This document shows positions 30,535-39,756 of a DNA stretch of 64,000 nucleotides, one piece after another. How positions within the stretch are numbered: the first letter of the stretch is position 1; the number at the start of each line of letters is the position of its first letter. The notes under the pieces were generated by a model. It saw only the letters and a list, made by a program, of their open reading frames with translations. It was not told the DNA's origin and searched no databases. Position numbers and translations under genes: made by a program. Origin of the DNA: DYJE01 sp964637565 (lineage in GTDB: Bacteria; Desulfobacterota; Desulfobacteria; Desulfobacterales; Desulfolunaceae); the NCBI GenBank assembly GCA_964637565.1, contig CAZWTY010000008.1, positions 9,382 to 73,381 of the forward strand. The letters are read 5' to 3'.

Positions 30535-33006
30535 ATGGCCGCAGCACAGAAAAAACGCCGGAAACCTGTTAAACGAAATGTGACGAAAACCATCTTGAAA
30601 TTCACCCTGATAGCCGCCGTGGTGGGACTGGTGTCCGTGGCCGCCTTTGTGGGGGTCGTGGTGTTCCATTACAGCAGCGACCTGCCCCAGGTTTCATCCC
30701 TCAGGGACTACAAGCCATCCATCGTCACCACGGTCTATTCCGCCGATGGCCAGAAAGTCACCGAGTTTTTCAAGGAACGCCGGATCATCGTGAACATGGA
30801 CGAACTTCCCGACAAACTGGTCCAGGCGTTCATTTCCGCCGAGGATTCCAGGTTCTACAGCCACAGCGGGGTGGATCTGATCAGCATCGTGAGGGCTTTC
30901 ACCCGGAACCTGGTGGCCGGCGGAATCGTCCAGGGCGGCAGCACCATCACCCAGCAGGTGGCCAAATCCTTTTTTCTCAGTCCCGAGAGGACCTACCAGC
31001 GTAAAATCAAAGAGGCGATCCTCGCCTACCGCATCGACAAAAGCTTCAGCAAAGACGATATCCTGTACCTGTACCTCAACCAGATTTACCTGGGTCACGG
31101 GTCCTACGGCGTCCAGGCCGCAGCCGAAACCTACTTCGGGCGGCCCGCCAAAGAACTGACCCTGGCCGAATGCGCCCTCCTGGCCGGGCTTCCCCAGGCC
31201 CCCAGCCGCTACTCGCCGGTGGTGAACCCGGACCTGGCGAAACAGCGTCAGGTCTACGTGCTGAAACGCATGGCCGAAGAAGGTTACATCACCCCCGAGG
31301 AAGCTGAAAAAGCCGTGGCCGAACCCATCGAGGTCAACGAAAGGGGCCGGTCCAAACCGGGCTTCAACAGCAAGGCCCCGTTCTACACCGAATACGTGCG
31401 AAGCTACATCGAGAAAAAATACGGTGAGGAGGCCCTGTACGAACAGGGCCTGAAGATCTACACCTCCATGGATCTTTCCATGCAGATCGCGGCCCAGGAG
31501 GAAATCGCCAAAGGCCTGCGGAACCTGGACAGACGCCAGGGTTTCCGGGGTCCTGTGGGAACGGTTGCATCATCCGACATAGGCACCTTCATCGACAAGA
31601 TCAGAAAAGATCTGACGCTCAAACCCCTTTCCGTGGGCCGGTCCCTGCAAGGCCTGGTGACAAAAGTCGACGAGGCGCGCAGGGAAATGACCGTGAGCCT
31701 GGGTGACGACATCGGCATCGTGTCCCTGGCCGGGGTGAACTGGGGCCAGATCAGGGACTTCAACGATCCTGAAAGCGGGGAACCCCGGACAAAGCCCGGA
31801 TTTCTCGCGGGCGACATCGTGCTCGTCCATGTTACCGGCCTGAAAAGCAAGGGTCTCTCCTCGTCCGAACCGTCTTCCGGCCTTTCATCGGATTCGGATT
31901 TCCAGGAAACCGACGCGTTCAGTGTCAAACCGAAAAACGTCTGGAACCTTGTCCTGGACCAGCTGCCCTCATCCGAGGCGGCCCTGGTCTGCCTTGAGGC
32001 GGAAACAGGCGCTGTCAAGGCCATGGTGGGTGGACGGAACTTCGCGGAAAGCCAGTTCAACCGGGCCATCCAGGCCAGACGCCAGCCCGGGTCGGCGTTC
32101 AAGCCCATCATTTATGCGGCGGCCCTGGACAAAGGGTACACCGCGGCCACGGTGATCATCGACAGCCCGGTGATCTACCAGGGCGGTGACGACGATTACA
32201 CCTGGAAACCGAAAAACTTCGAGCGGAAATTCAGCGGACCCACCCTGCTTCACAACGCCCTGACACGTTCCATGAACATCATCACCATCAAGATCCTCCA
32301 GGACATCGGGGTGGGTTACGTCACGGATTACGCAAAACAGCTGGGCATCAAGGCGCCCCTCACCCAGGACCTGTCCCTGGCCCTGGGCTCTTCCGGCGTG
32401 TCCCTTCTCGAACTGACCAACGCCTACGCGGTGTTCGCCAACCAGGGTGTGCTGGTGGAGCCCACCTTCATCACCCGCATCGAGGACCGGTCCGGCAATG
32501 TTCTGGAAGAATCCCAGAGTTACCGGCAGAAGGTCATCGACTCGTCCACGGCCTGCATCATGACCGGGATGCTCGAAAACGTCATCCAGAGCGGCACAGG
32601 CCAGTCGGTGAAAAGCCTGGGCCGTCCGGCGGCGGGAAAAACAGGGTCGACCAACAGCTACAACGACGCCTGGTTCATCGGCTACACCCCCGGCCTAGTG
32701 GCCGGAGTCTGGGTGGGCAACGACGCCCAGGTCTCCCTGGGCTGGGGCGAAACCGGGTCCCGTGCGGCGGCTCCGATCTGGCTGGGATTCATGCAGCGGT
32801 CCCTGAGCGGAAAACCGGTGGAGCGTTTCACCATGACCGACGAGGTGGAAGTGAAAGTCGTGGATTCCAAAACAGGCCTTCTGCCCGGCTCCGGCACGGA
32901 ATCCACCACCAAGGTCTGGTTCAAGAAAGGCACCTCGCCGGTGGAAAAAAGTTCGGCGCCCGAACAGTCCGGCGATCCGTCCCAGCTTTTCAAGGACAAT
33001 CTCTGA
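30535..33006 (+). CDS. mrcA: Class A penicillin-binding protein 1A (transglycosylase/transpeptidase)
   Basis: An 823-residue bifunctional peptidoglycan synthase. A basic cytoplasmic tail (KKRRKPVKRN) is followed by one membrane helix near residues 22-45. The GT51 glycosyltransferase domain has the catalytic Glu in E103-DSRFYSHSGVD, then GGSTITQQVAKSF and the RKIKEAILAYRI region. An OB-like insert follows (about residues 340-430). The transpeptidase domain has S520-AFK, S579-MN and K702-TG (GKTGSTNSYNDAWFIGY). All catalytic residues are in place. The C-terminus ends in a disordered Ser/Pro tail. AAGGAAAG precedes the ATG. It appears to be transcribed alone. Confidence 0.96.
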   Translation: MAAAQKKRRKPVKRNVTKTILKFTLIAAVVGLVSVAAFVGVVVFHYSSDLPQVSSLRDYKPSIVTTVYSADGQKVTEFFKERRIIVNMDELPDKLVQAFISAEDSRFYSHSGVDLISIVRAFTRNLVAGGIVQGGSTITQQVAKSFFLSPERTYQRKIKEAILAYRIDKSFSKDDILYLYLNQIYLGHGSYGVQAAAETYFGRPAKELTLAECALLAGLPQAPSRYSPVVNPDLAKQRQVYVLKRMAEEGYITPEEAEKAVAEPIEVNERGRSKPGFNSKAPFYTEYVRSYIEKKYGEEALYEQGLKIYTSMDLSMQIAAQEEIAKGLRNLDRRQGFRGPVGTVASSDIGTFIDKIRKDLTLKPLSVGRSLQGLVTKVDEARREMTVSLGDDIGIVSLAGVNWGQIRDFNDPESGEPRTKPGFLAGDIVLVHVTGLKSKGLSSSEPSSGLSSDSDFQETDAFSVKPKNVWNLVLDQLPSSEAALVCLEAETGAVKAMVGGRNFAESQFNRAIQARRQPGSAFKPIIYAAALDKGYTAATVIIDSPVIYQGGDDDYTWKPKNFERKFSGPTLLHNALTRSMNIITIKILQDIGVGYVTDYAKQLGIKAPLTQDLSLALGSSGVSLLELTNAYAVFANQGVLVEPTFITRIEDRSGNVLEESQSYRQKVIDSSTACIMTGMLENVIQSGTGQSVKSLGRPAAGKTGSTNSYNDAWFIGYTPGLVAGVWVGNDAQVSLGWGETGSRAAAPIWLGFMQRSLSGKPVERFTMTDEVEVKVVDSKTGLLPGSGTESTTKVWFKKGTSPVEKSSAPEQSGDPSQLFKDNL

Positions 33007-33033
33007 ACGCAGGCTGATATTCTGACAAAAGCT

Positions 33034-33513
33034 TTAAAGCAAATCTTCCGTAAGGATCTCGATGTGGTTTTCGGTGAGGATCCGGAGGCCTTTGGATTTG
33101 AGCAGCGCGGCGGCCACGCCGAAGCCCGGGATGGATGTTCCGGAAAACGTGCCGTCGTAGATCCGGGTGCTTCCGCAGGCCGGACTTCCGTCTTTCAGAA
33201 GGGCCACGGTGATGCCCCATCGTTTTGCCTGAGCCCAGGCCTGTTCAGCCCCGGTGATAAAATGTTCCGTCACGTCGCGGCCATCTTTCCGGAGCACCCT
33301 GGCCCGCCCTTCCAGAACCGTCCGCCCGTCGCCTCCGGTGATTTCCGCAGGCGGTCTTGGAACGCTGAGCCCGCCTGCGACTTCGGGGCAGAAAGGAAAA
33401 ATCAGCCCCTCTTCGGCCAGGGCTTTCAGCCGATCATGGACGGGGACGAGCTTTCCGTTGTACTTGACAAGCTGTCCCATGAGACAGGCGCTGACGAGTA
33501 GGACCGGCTTCAC
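33034..33513 (-). CDS. DUF523 (YbbK-like) protein
   Basis: A 159-residue protein. It has the DUF523 pattern: LVSACLMGQLVKYNG at the N-terminus (Cys followed by a Gly), FCPEVAGGLSVPRPPAE in the middle, and KDGSPACGSTRIYDGTFSGTSIPGFGVAAALL near the end. Three conserved Cys (CLMG, FCPE and ACGS) may bind a metal or cluster; function of the family is unknown. Its ATG overlaps the stop of the HDOD gene (ATGA), so the two are translationally coupled and end the long minus-strand run. Confidence 0.88.
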   Translation of the reverse strand: MKPVLLVSACLMGQLVKYNGKLVPVHDRLKALAEEGLIFPFCPEVAGGLSVPRPPAEITGGDGRTVLEGRARVLRKDGRDVTEHFITGAEQAWAQAKRWGITVALLKDGSPACGSTRIYDGTFSGTSIPGFGVAAALLKSKGLRILTENHIEILTEDLL

Positions 33514-34349
33514 GGGCTGAAGACCCCCTGGGCCTTTTCCATTTCAAGGTTCAACACTTTCTGGATGTCCAGATAGGCGTCGATGTTGGCACGAAGATGG
33601 GGGAGAAGGGCGGAACAAAGGGGTTCCACCCCCTCGGGACAGGCCATGTACCCGGAACGGGAGGCCAAAAAATCCCCCAGTTGAATGATGCCTGTCATGT
33701 CCGGCGGACACAGGTCGTCGGCCATTCGATGGTGATCCCGGATCCCGAACTGAACCACGGCGGGGAGTTTCCACTCCCGGGCAAGCCAGAATCCCGTTTC
33801 CGAATGGTTCGTTCCCAGCGTCCTGTTTTCATGCTCGATGATGCTCTCGCCCTCGTTTTTCGATTCGGACATCTTTTCAAACAGGTCGGGGACGGCCTGG
33901 AACTCCACGATCAGCCCCACGTCGTGGAGAAGACCGCAAAGAAAAGCGTCTTCGCCCGGCTGCCCGAACATCCGTTCGCTGATCATCCGGCAGCAGAGCC
34001 CCACGGCAAGGCAGTGGTTCCACAAGGCTTTTCCTGAAAACCGCCCGGCTTTCATCTTGCCTTTGTAGATCTCCCGGAGAGCCTCGACCACAACCATGTT
34101 CCGAAGCTGGTTGAGCCCGATGACCGACAGGGCCTCGGACAGTATCTCCACCTTTTCCGGCAGGGAGAAATAGGCGCTGTTCACCAGTTTGAAGACCCTC
34201 ATCACCAAGGACGGATCGTTGCGGACCACCTGTTCGTAATCCTGGATCGACCCCTGGTCCTCTCCGATCATCCTGACGAGTTTCATCGCCACATGGGGAA
34301 GGGTCTTGACCGCTTTGAACTTGGCAATCATGGTTTCGGGGTTTTTCAT
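33510..34349 (-). CDS. HDOD-domain signalling protein
   Basis: A 279-residue protein made almost entirely of an HDOD domain: LPHVAMKLVRMI...QDYEQVVRNDPSLVMRVFKLVNSAYF, then LSEALSVIGLNQLRNMVVVEAL, and NHCLAVGLCCRMI...FLCGLLHDVGLIVEF. Unlike many HDOD proteins, the H...HD residues of a metal-dependent phosphohydrolase survive (NHCL, LLHDVG, DHHRMADD), so activity cannot be excluded. HDOD proteins act in signalling and gene regulation and bind partner proteins. It lies 20 bases downstream of gpmI. Confidence 0.9.
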   Translation of the reverse strand: MKNPETMIAKFKAVKTLPHVAMKLVRMIGEDQGSIQDYEQVVRNDPSLVMRVFKLVNSAYFSLPEKVEILSEALSVIGLNQLRNMVVVEALREIYKGKMKAGRFSGKALWNHCLAVGLCCRMISERMFGQPGEDAFLCGLLHDVGLIVEFQAVPDLFEKMSESKNEGESIIEHENRTLGTNHSETGFWLAREWKLPAVVQFGIRDHHRMADDLCPPDMTGIIQLGDFLASRSGYMACPEGVEPLCSALLPHLRANIDAYLDIQKVLNLEMEKAQGVFSP

Positions 34350-34368
34350 GGTATACGGACCTTTTCTA

Positions 34369-35898
34369 TCAGCAGATCAGGGACGTCCCCGTCATCTCGG
34401 CTGGTTTCGGAATCCCCATGACCTGAAGAACGGTGGGGGCGATGTCCCCCAGGCATCCGGACTTCAGGTCCGCCTGTTTCAGCCGCTCCGACACCAGAAT
34501 CAGGGGAACGGGATTCAGGGTGTGGGCCGTGTGGGGTCCGCCTTTTTCATCGATCATCTGTTCGGAGTTCCCGTGGTCCGCCGTGACGATCACGTCCCCG
34601 CCCGTTTTCCGGAAGGCCTCGATCACCCGGCCCAGGCAGGCGTCCACGGTTTCCACAGCCTTGACCGCTGCGGAGATCACGCCGGTATGGCCCACCATGT
34701 CCATGTTGGCGAAATTCACCACGATCAGGTCGTAGGGGCAGCCGCCTTCTATCCGGCGGACCAGCTCGTCGGCCACCTGGTTGGCGCTCATCTGGGGAAC
34801 GAGATCATAGGTGGCCGCGTCCCGAGGGGATGGGATCAGGCATCGTTCCTCACCTGGATACGGGGTCTCTTCTCCGCCGTTGAAAAAATAGGTCACATGG
34901 GCGTACTTTTCCGTTTCCGCGATGCGGAGCTGGGAAAGTCCCAGGCCGCTGATCACGGCGCCCAGGATGCCTTCGAGTTTCACCGGGCCGAAAGCCACGG
35001 GAAGGTCGAAGGTCTCGTCGTACAGGGCCATGCACACGTAGCTTGAAAACTGAGGTTTTCTGATCCGTTCGAATCCAGTGAAATTCTGGTCCGTGAAGGC
35101 CCGGGTGATCTGACGGGCCCGGTCGGCCCTGAAGTTGAAGAAAATCAGCGCGTCGCCGTCTTCGACCACCGCAGGCGGCCCCACCACCACAGGTTTTACG
35201 AATTCATCGGTTTCGCCCCGGCTGTAGGCGTGCTCCACCGCCGCCACCGGATCTGTTTCAGCGATCCCCTGGCCTTCGGTGTAAAGCCGGTACGCTGTTT
35301 CGGTCCTGTCCCAGCGGGTGTCCCGGTCCATGGCGTAGAACCGGCCGCAGACCGTGGCGATCCGGACATGTTTCTTTCCGGCGATGGCGGCCTGAAGCCG
35401 GGTGATGTACGAGAGGCCGCTGTCCGGCGGGGTGTCCCTGCCGTCCAGGATGGCATGGATCAGGACCTGGGGAAGCCCCAGGTTTTCGGCCATGTCCACC
35501 AGGGCCAGAAGGTGGGTGAGCTGGCTGTGAACGCCGCCGTCGGACACAAGGCCCATGAGGTGGAGAGCCTTTCCTGAGGATTTCACCTGGTCCATGGCGG
35601 CTTTGATGGCCGGGTTATCGAAAAAGGTCCGGTCGGCGATGGCCCGTTCGATCCGCAAAAGGGTCTGGTAGACGGTCCGGCCGGCCCCGATGTTCAGGTG
35701 GCCCACTTCCGAGTTGCCCATGACGCCTTCGGGAAGCCCCACGGCCGGCCCCGCACAGTCGAGACGAGTGCTGGGGTATTCTGAAAACAGCCGGTCCAGG
35801 TTGGGGGTGGCGGCCATGGCCACGGCATTATGGTCTCGTGAGGGGTTGATGCCCCAACCGTCCAGAATCATCAGCATCAGAGGTTTGGGTTTTTCCAT
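34369..35898 (-). CDS. gpmI: 2,3-bisphosphoglycerate-independent phosphoglycerate mutase
   Basis: A 509-residue enzyme interconverting 3- and 2-phosphoglycerate in glycolysis and gluconeogenesis. It is a two-Mn alkaline-phosphatase-fold protein: LMILDGWGINPSRDHNAVAMA at the start (Asp metal ligand), the nucleophilic Ser in GVMGNSEVGHLNIGAGR near residue 63, DGRDTPPDSG, FNFRADRARQI, and the C-terminal metal site NFANMDMVGHTGV...VTADHGNSEQM. I chose ATG 35898; the longer frame to 35961 adds only Arg/Gly-rich residues. Usual length is about 510. Confidence 0.97.
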   Translation of the reverse strand: MEKPKPLMLMILDGWGINPSRDHNAVAMAATPNLDRLFSEYPSTRLDCAGPAVGLPEGVMGNSEVGHLNIGAGRTVYQTLLRIERAIADRTFFDNPAIKAAMDQVKSSGKALHLMGLVSDGGVHSQLTHLLALVDMAENLGLPQVLIHAILDGRDTPPDSGLSYITRLQAAIAGKKHVRIATVCGRFYAMDRDTRWDRTETAYRLYTEGQGIAETDPVAAVEHAYSRGETDEFVKPVVVGPPAVVEDGDALIFFNFRADRARQITRAFTDQNFTGFERIRKPQFSSYVCMALYDETFDLPVAFGPVKLEGILGAVISGLGLSQLRIAETEKYAHVTYFFNGGEETPYPGEERCLIPSPRDAATYDLVPQMSANQVADELVRRIEGGCPYDLIVVNFANMDMVGHTGVISAAVKAVETVDACLGRVIEAFRKTGGDVIVTADHGNSEQMIDEKGGPHTAHTLNPVPLILVSERLKQADLKSGCLGDIAPTVLQVMGIPKPAEMTGTSLIC

Positions 35899-35924
35899 GA
35901 CCTTGTCCTTCTGTTTAATTCGTA

Positions 35925-36290
35925 TCACACGGCGAGGTCCACCCGCCGGGCGTCGGCCCACAGGCCTTCCAGGTTGTAGAAGCGGCGGACTTCGTCGTAA
36001 AAGATGTGGATGATCACGTCGCCGTAGTCCAGGAGAACCCAGCGCCCCTCTTCCAGGCCGTCCACGCTGAAGGCCTTGACGCCTTTTTTCTTCATTTCCG
36101 TGTCGATATGCTGGCCGATGGACGACACCTGGCGGGTGGACCGTCCGCTGGCGATGATGAACGCATCGGTGTAGGAGGTCAGTCCCCTCACGTCGAGCAC
36201 CATCACGTCCTCGGCTTTTCTCTCGGAAAGGGCCTCAATGTAGGGTTTCAGAAAATCGTCGCTCACGGTTGCCTTGCTTTTGTCACTCAT
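35925..36290 (-). CDS. rsfS: Ribosome silencing factor RsfS
   Basis: 121 residues. RsfS binds ribosomal protein L14 and prevents subunit joining when nutrients are scarce. The signature is complete: VLDVRGLTSYTDAFIIASGRSTRQVSSIG and RWVLLDYGDVIIHIFYDEVRRFYNLEGLWADA. It overlaps the end of nadD by four bases, as in many bacteria where nadD and rsfS are adjacent. Confidence 0.97.
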   Translation of the reverse strand: MSDKSKATVSDDFLKPYIEALSERKAEDVMVLDVRGLTSYTDAFIIASGRSTRQVSSIGQHIDTEMKKKGVKAFSVDGLEEGRWVLLDYGDVIIHIFYDEVRRFYNLEGLWADARRVDLAV

Positions 36291-37006
36291 CTGTACAGTC
36301 CTTTTTTCCCGATGTAGGCCGCCACCCCAGGCAGCAGGAACGCCGAAACATCGAGGTTGTTTTTAATTCGTCGCCGGATCTCCGTGGAAGATTCGTCCAT
36401 CTGGCAGACCTCGTGGACAAACACCGGCATGAACCCGTCATGGGCGAAACACTTCGCCCCGGGATCATAACGCCAGCCGTGGTCCACCTGTGATTTCAGG
36501 TAGCGTTCCGCCGATTCCAGCAGATCGCCGTCAAGACCCGGCCGCTTCATCACGATCAGGGGAACGGCGGCCAGGATGTCCTTGTACGAACGCCAGGTGT
36601 GCAGCTCGAAAAAGGCGTCCGTTCCCATGATCAGCATCAGACTCTCATCGTCCCTTTTCAAGGTCCTGAAATGGGTGATGGTGTCGATGGTGTACGAAGG
36701 CCCCCGGCGGTTCAATTCCACATCGGAAACCACAAATCCCGGCCTGTTTTCGAAACAGATCCGGGTCATGGCCAGCCGGTCGTCGGCGCCTGACACGTGC
36801 TTCAGCGTCTTGTGGGGCGGCATGGCGGAGGGAATCACAATGATCTTTTCCAGGCCGAACGCCTCTTTCACATCCAGGACCACCCGGAGATGGCCCAAAT
36901 GAACCGGATCGAAGGTCCCCCCAAACAGACCGACCCGGGGAACGCCTTCTCCGGGTCGCAAGACCTTCATTGTACTGCTGTTTTCCGTCACGCCGGAGTC
37001 ATCCAT
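36287..37006 (-). CDS. nadD: Nicotinate-nucleotide adenylyltransferase
   Basis: A 239-residue enzyme making nicotinate adenine dinucleotide from NaMN and ATP in NAD synthesis. The nucleotidyltransferase motif VGLFGGTFDPVHLGHLRV (residues 25-43) has the HxGH-type signature, and the ISSTxIR-like closing motif reads ESSTEIRRRI near residue 208. The start is uncertain: no ribosome binding site precedes ATG 37006, and ATG 36970 (MKVLRPGEG) would remove a non-conserved 12-residue leader. It is coupled to rsfS. Confidence 0.94.
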   Translation of the reverse strand: MDDSGVTENSSTMKVLRPGEGVPRVGLFGGTFDPVHLGHLRVVLDVKEAFGLEKIIVIPSAMPPHKTLKHVSGADDRLAMTRICFENRPGFVVSDVELNRRGPSYTIDTITHFRTLKRDDESLMLIMGTDAFFELHTWRSYKDILAAVPLIVMKRPGLDGDLLESAERYLKSQVDHGWRYDPGAKCFAHDGFMPVFVHEVCQMDESSTEIRRRIKNNLDVSAFLLPGVAAYIGKKGLYR

Positions 37007-37340
37007 CCATGATAGGGGTTGAACGTTTACGGGTCATCATTTAAAGTTCAGGTCTACCATTTCCCATTGATAATTTCTGACGTCTCACACCAAAGTACGA
37101 ACCAAAACCCTATCTCCCGCTGTGCCACCCATTCGACGTTGGACGTTGGATGTTGACGGCTTCGTAAAAAGTCCGATCTCTGCGTTACGCTTCATCCCTC
37201 GTCACTGCGGCGTACCTTAAGTACGCCTCATTCCTCGGGATTCGCAAGCCTTGACCTCGAACTTTTTCCGAAGCCGTCTGAATCGTGACTTTTTACGAGT
37301 CCATCGATGTTGGATGTTCGGTGTTGGACGTTCGTCTCTT
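37007..37340. other. Intergenic region carrying a palindromic repeat element
   Basis: No gene in these 334 bases. The right-hand 200 bases are taken up by a palindromic repeat (37155-37278), a partial second end (GACTTTTTACGA, 37287-37298), and flanking GTTGGAYGTT-type short direct repeats (37132-37154 and 37305-37334). The left part (37007-37130) shows nothing identifiable. Confidence 0.7.
37155..37278. repeat. MITE-like palindromic repeat with terminal inverted repeats
   Basis: About 124 bp bounded by GACGGCTTCGTAAAAAGTCC on the left and its near-perfect inverse (GACTTCG-type AACTTTTTCCGAAGCCGTC) on the right. Inside is a perfect hairpin, GGCGTAC (37209-37215) and GTACGCC (37221-37227), with imperfect longer pairing around it. 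No reading frame. It resembles dispersed repeats that I recall from sulfate-reducer genomes; transposition in trans is inferred. Confidence 0.7.
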
Positions 37341-38597
37341 TTATCCCCGGACTTGTCCATCCCCGAACACCACGAACTTGGTGGCGGTCAGTTCTTCCAG
37401 GCCCATGGGGCCGAAAGCGTGGAGCTTGGAGGTGCTGATGCCGATCTCCGCGCCAAGCCCCAGCTCTCCCCCGTCGTTGAAACGGGTGGAGGCGTTGACC
37501 ATCACCGCCGAAGAGTCGGCCTCCCGGACAAAACGCAGGGCCCGTTCGTAATCCTTCGTCACGATGGATTCGGTGTGTTTCGAACTGTAGGTGGAGATGT
37601 GGGCCAGGGCCTCGTCCATGTCGGCCACCACTTTTACCGACACGATCAGATCCAGGTATTCGGTGGCCCAGTCCTCTTCGGTGGCCGGTTCGGCTGCGGA
37701 AAGAATGGCCAGGGTTTTTTCACAGCCACGCATCACCACACCGGCGGCTTTGAAGGTTTCAAACATTTTGGGAAGAAATTCCGCCGCCTCGTCCTGATGC
37801 ACCAGCAGGGTTTCCATGGCGTTGCACACCCCGGGTCTCTGGGCCTTGGCGTTCAGACAGATATTCCGGGCCATGTCATGGTCGCCGCCCTTGTCCACGT
37901 AGACATGGCAGACGCCCTTGTAATGCTTGAGCACGGGAATCCTGGAGTTTTCCACCACGGCCCGGATCAGGCTTTCCCCGCCCCGGGGAATGATCAGGTC
38001 AATGAACTCTTCCTGCTTCAGAAGGATGTTCACGGCTTCCCTGTCCCGCACGGGGACGACCTGGGCCGCATGTTCGGGCAGGCCGCATTCCACAAGCGCC
38101 CGGGTGATCAGAGCCGCCAGGGCCTGGTTGGAATAAAGGGCCTCCGAGCCTCCCCGGAGGATGATGGCGTTGCCCGCCTTGAGGCAGAGACCGGCGGCGT
38201 CGATGGTAACGTTGGGACGGGATTCGAAGATCATGGCGATGACGCCCAGGGGAATCCGCATCCGGGACACCTGGAGACCGTTGGGACGGGTCCATGTTTT
38301 CGTGATGGCCCCCACGGGATCTTCCAGTTTCACCACATCCCGCAACCCGTCGGCCATGGATCGGATCACCTTGTCCGACAGGGTCAAGCGGTCGATCATG
38401 GCGGCGCTGAGCCCCATGTCCCTGGCCCGTTCCAGGTCCTTGCTGTTTTCTTCCTGAAGTTTTGCCGCCTCGCTCTCGATGATGTCCGCGAGAACGAGAA
38501 GGGCCCTGTTCTTCTGGGCGGCGGTCATGGAGGCCATACGTACCGACGCTTTTTTCGCTTTTTCAGCCATGTCCCGGATAATCTGTTCTACGCTCAT
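37341..38597 (-). CDS. proA: Glutamate-5-semialdehyde dehydrogenase (gamma-glutamyl phosphate reductase)
   Basis: A 418-residue enzyme for the second step of proline synthesis, NADPH reduction of gamma-glutamyl phosphate. Motifs: RIPLGVIAMIFESRPNVTIDAAGLCLKAGNAIILRGGSEA (cofactor region), IPVLKHYKGVCHVYVD, the catalytic Cys in KAQRPGVCNAMETLLVH near residue 255, and STRFNDGGELGLGAEIGISTSKLHAFGPMGLEELT. Length is typical. It lies four bases after proB, and the two make one unit. Confidence 0.97.
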   Translation of the reverse strand: MSVEQIIRDMAEKAKKASVRMASMTAAQKNRALLVLADIIESEAAKLQEENSKDLERARDMGLSAAMIDRLTLSDKVIRSMADGLRDVVKLEDPVGAITKTWTRPNGLQVSRMRIPLGVIAMIFESRPNVTIDAAGLCLKAGNAIILRGGSEALYSNQALAALITRALVECGLPEHAAQVVPVRDREAVNILLKQEEFIDLIIPRGGESLIRAVVENSRIPVLKHYKGVCHVYVDKGGDHDMARNICLNAKAQRPGVCNAMETLLVHQDEAAEFLPKMFETFKAAGVVMRGCEKTLAILSAAEPATEEDWATEYLDLIVSVKVVADMDEALAHISTYSSKHTESIVTKDYERALRFVREADSSAVMVNASTRFNDGGELGLGAEIGISTSKLHAFGPMGLEELTATKFVVFGDGQVRG

Positions 38598-38601
38598 GAT
38601 C

Positions 38602-39756
38602 TCACTCTCCTGTCAAAGCGAGGTTGTCCCTGTGGATCACCTCGTCGTATTCCTTGTGGCCCAGCCGTTTTTCGATGTCCCGGCTGTTCTGGCCCTTGAT
38701 GATGTCGATCTCTTCCGCGCTGTAGTTCACCAGGCCCACGGCAATCACAGCGCCTTCCGGGTTCCGGATCTCCACCGGGGACCCCATGCCGAATTCCCCC
38801 GTGACCCGGAGGATACCGCTGGGAAGCAGGCTTTTGCCCCTGTTTTTCACGGCTTCCGCCGCGCCGGCGTCAAGGTGAAGGGCACCTCTGGGTTTGGAAT
38901 TGAAGGCGATCCAGCTTTTCCGGCTGCCCAGGCGCTGGTGTTTTGGCCTGAAGAATGTGCCCTTGTCCCTGCCCTGGAACAGGTCGGCGAGAATGTCCGG
39001 ATCTATGCCCGAGGCGATGATCATGGGAATGCCCGAGGCGATCATCTTCCGGGCCGCCTTGATTTTCGTCAGCATGCCGCCGGTGCCAAGGGCTCCGGGC
39101 ACACCTCCGGCCAGTTCCTCGATGTGCCGCCCGATGCTGGCCAGTTCGGAAATCCTTTTGGCGTCGGGGTTACGGCGGGGGTCCTTGTCGTACAGTCCGT
39201 CGATATCGGTGAGGTTGATCAGGAGGTCCGCGTCCATCAGCAGGGCCACCCGGGCCGACAGGCTGTCGTTGTCCCCGAACTTGATCTCGGACACGGCCAC
39301 GGTGTCGTTTTCGTTGATGATGGGAAGAACGCCCCAGGCCAGCAGGGTGCCCATGGTGTTCCTGGCGTTCAGGTAGCGTTTCCGGTTGCTGAGGTCCTCG
39401 TCGGTGAGAAGGATCTGGGCCACGTGTTTCCCGTGTTTTGAAAATGCCATCTCGTATTCGTGGATCAGTCCGGCCTGGCCGATGGCGGCGGCGGCCTGCT
39501 TTTCAGGCATCTTGTCCGGCCGTTTGGGCAGCCCGATTTTCTTGACACCCGAAGCCACGGCTCCGGAGCTGACCAGGATCACTTCCTTTTTCTTGTCCAT
39601 CTGGACGCTGATCTGACGGGCCAGGGAGGCGATGATGTCAAGGTCGAGCCCCAGGTCCCGGGTGAGGACACCGCTGCCCACCTTGACCACAATGCGCCTG
39701 GCGCGGGTGATGTTTTTCTTGATATCAGATGTCATCTTCCGGACACTCATCGTCAT
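38602..39756 (-). CDS. proB: Glutamate 5-kinase
   Basis: Phosphorylates glutamate in the first, feedback-inhibited step of proline synthesis. The amino-acid kinase domain has VVKVGSGVLT, ILVSSGAVASGVKKIGL, PIINENDTVAV, FGDNDSLSARVALLMDADLLINLTDIDGLYDKDP and GTGGMLTKIKAARKMIASG. The last 100 residues form a PUA domain (RGALHLDAGAAEAVKNRGKSLLPSGI...GMGSPVEIRNPEG). The start is ambiguous: 39756, 39750 and 39735 are all ATG in frame and all lie inside the 3' end of obgE; the protein is 377-384 residues. Confidence 0.96.
   Translation of the reverse strand: MTMSVRKMTSDIKKNITRARRIVVKVGSGVLTRDLGLDLDIIASLARQISVQMDKKKEVILVSSGAVASGVKKIGLPKRPDKMPEKQAAAAIGQAGLIHEYEMAFSKHGKHVAQILLTDEDLSNRKRYLNARNTMGTLLAWGVLPIINENDTVAVSEIKFGDNDSLSARVALLMDADLLINLTDIDGLYDKDPRRNPDAKRISELASIGRHIEELAGGVPGALGTGGMLTKIKAARKMIASGIPMIIASGIDPDILADLFQGRDKGTFFRPKHQRLGSRKSWIAFNSKPRGALHLDAGAAEAVKNRGKSLLPSGILRVTGEFGMGSPVEIRNPEGAVIAVGLVNYSAEEIDIIKGQNSRDIEKRLGHKEYDEVIHRDNLALTGE

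Noticed and set aside
37251..38699. A 482-residue plus-strand open frame
   Set aside because: Antisense to proA, which is unmistakable; composition is typical of a shadow frame.
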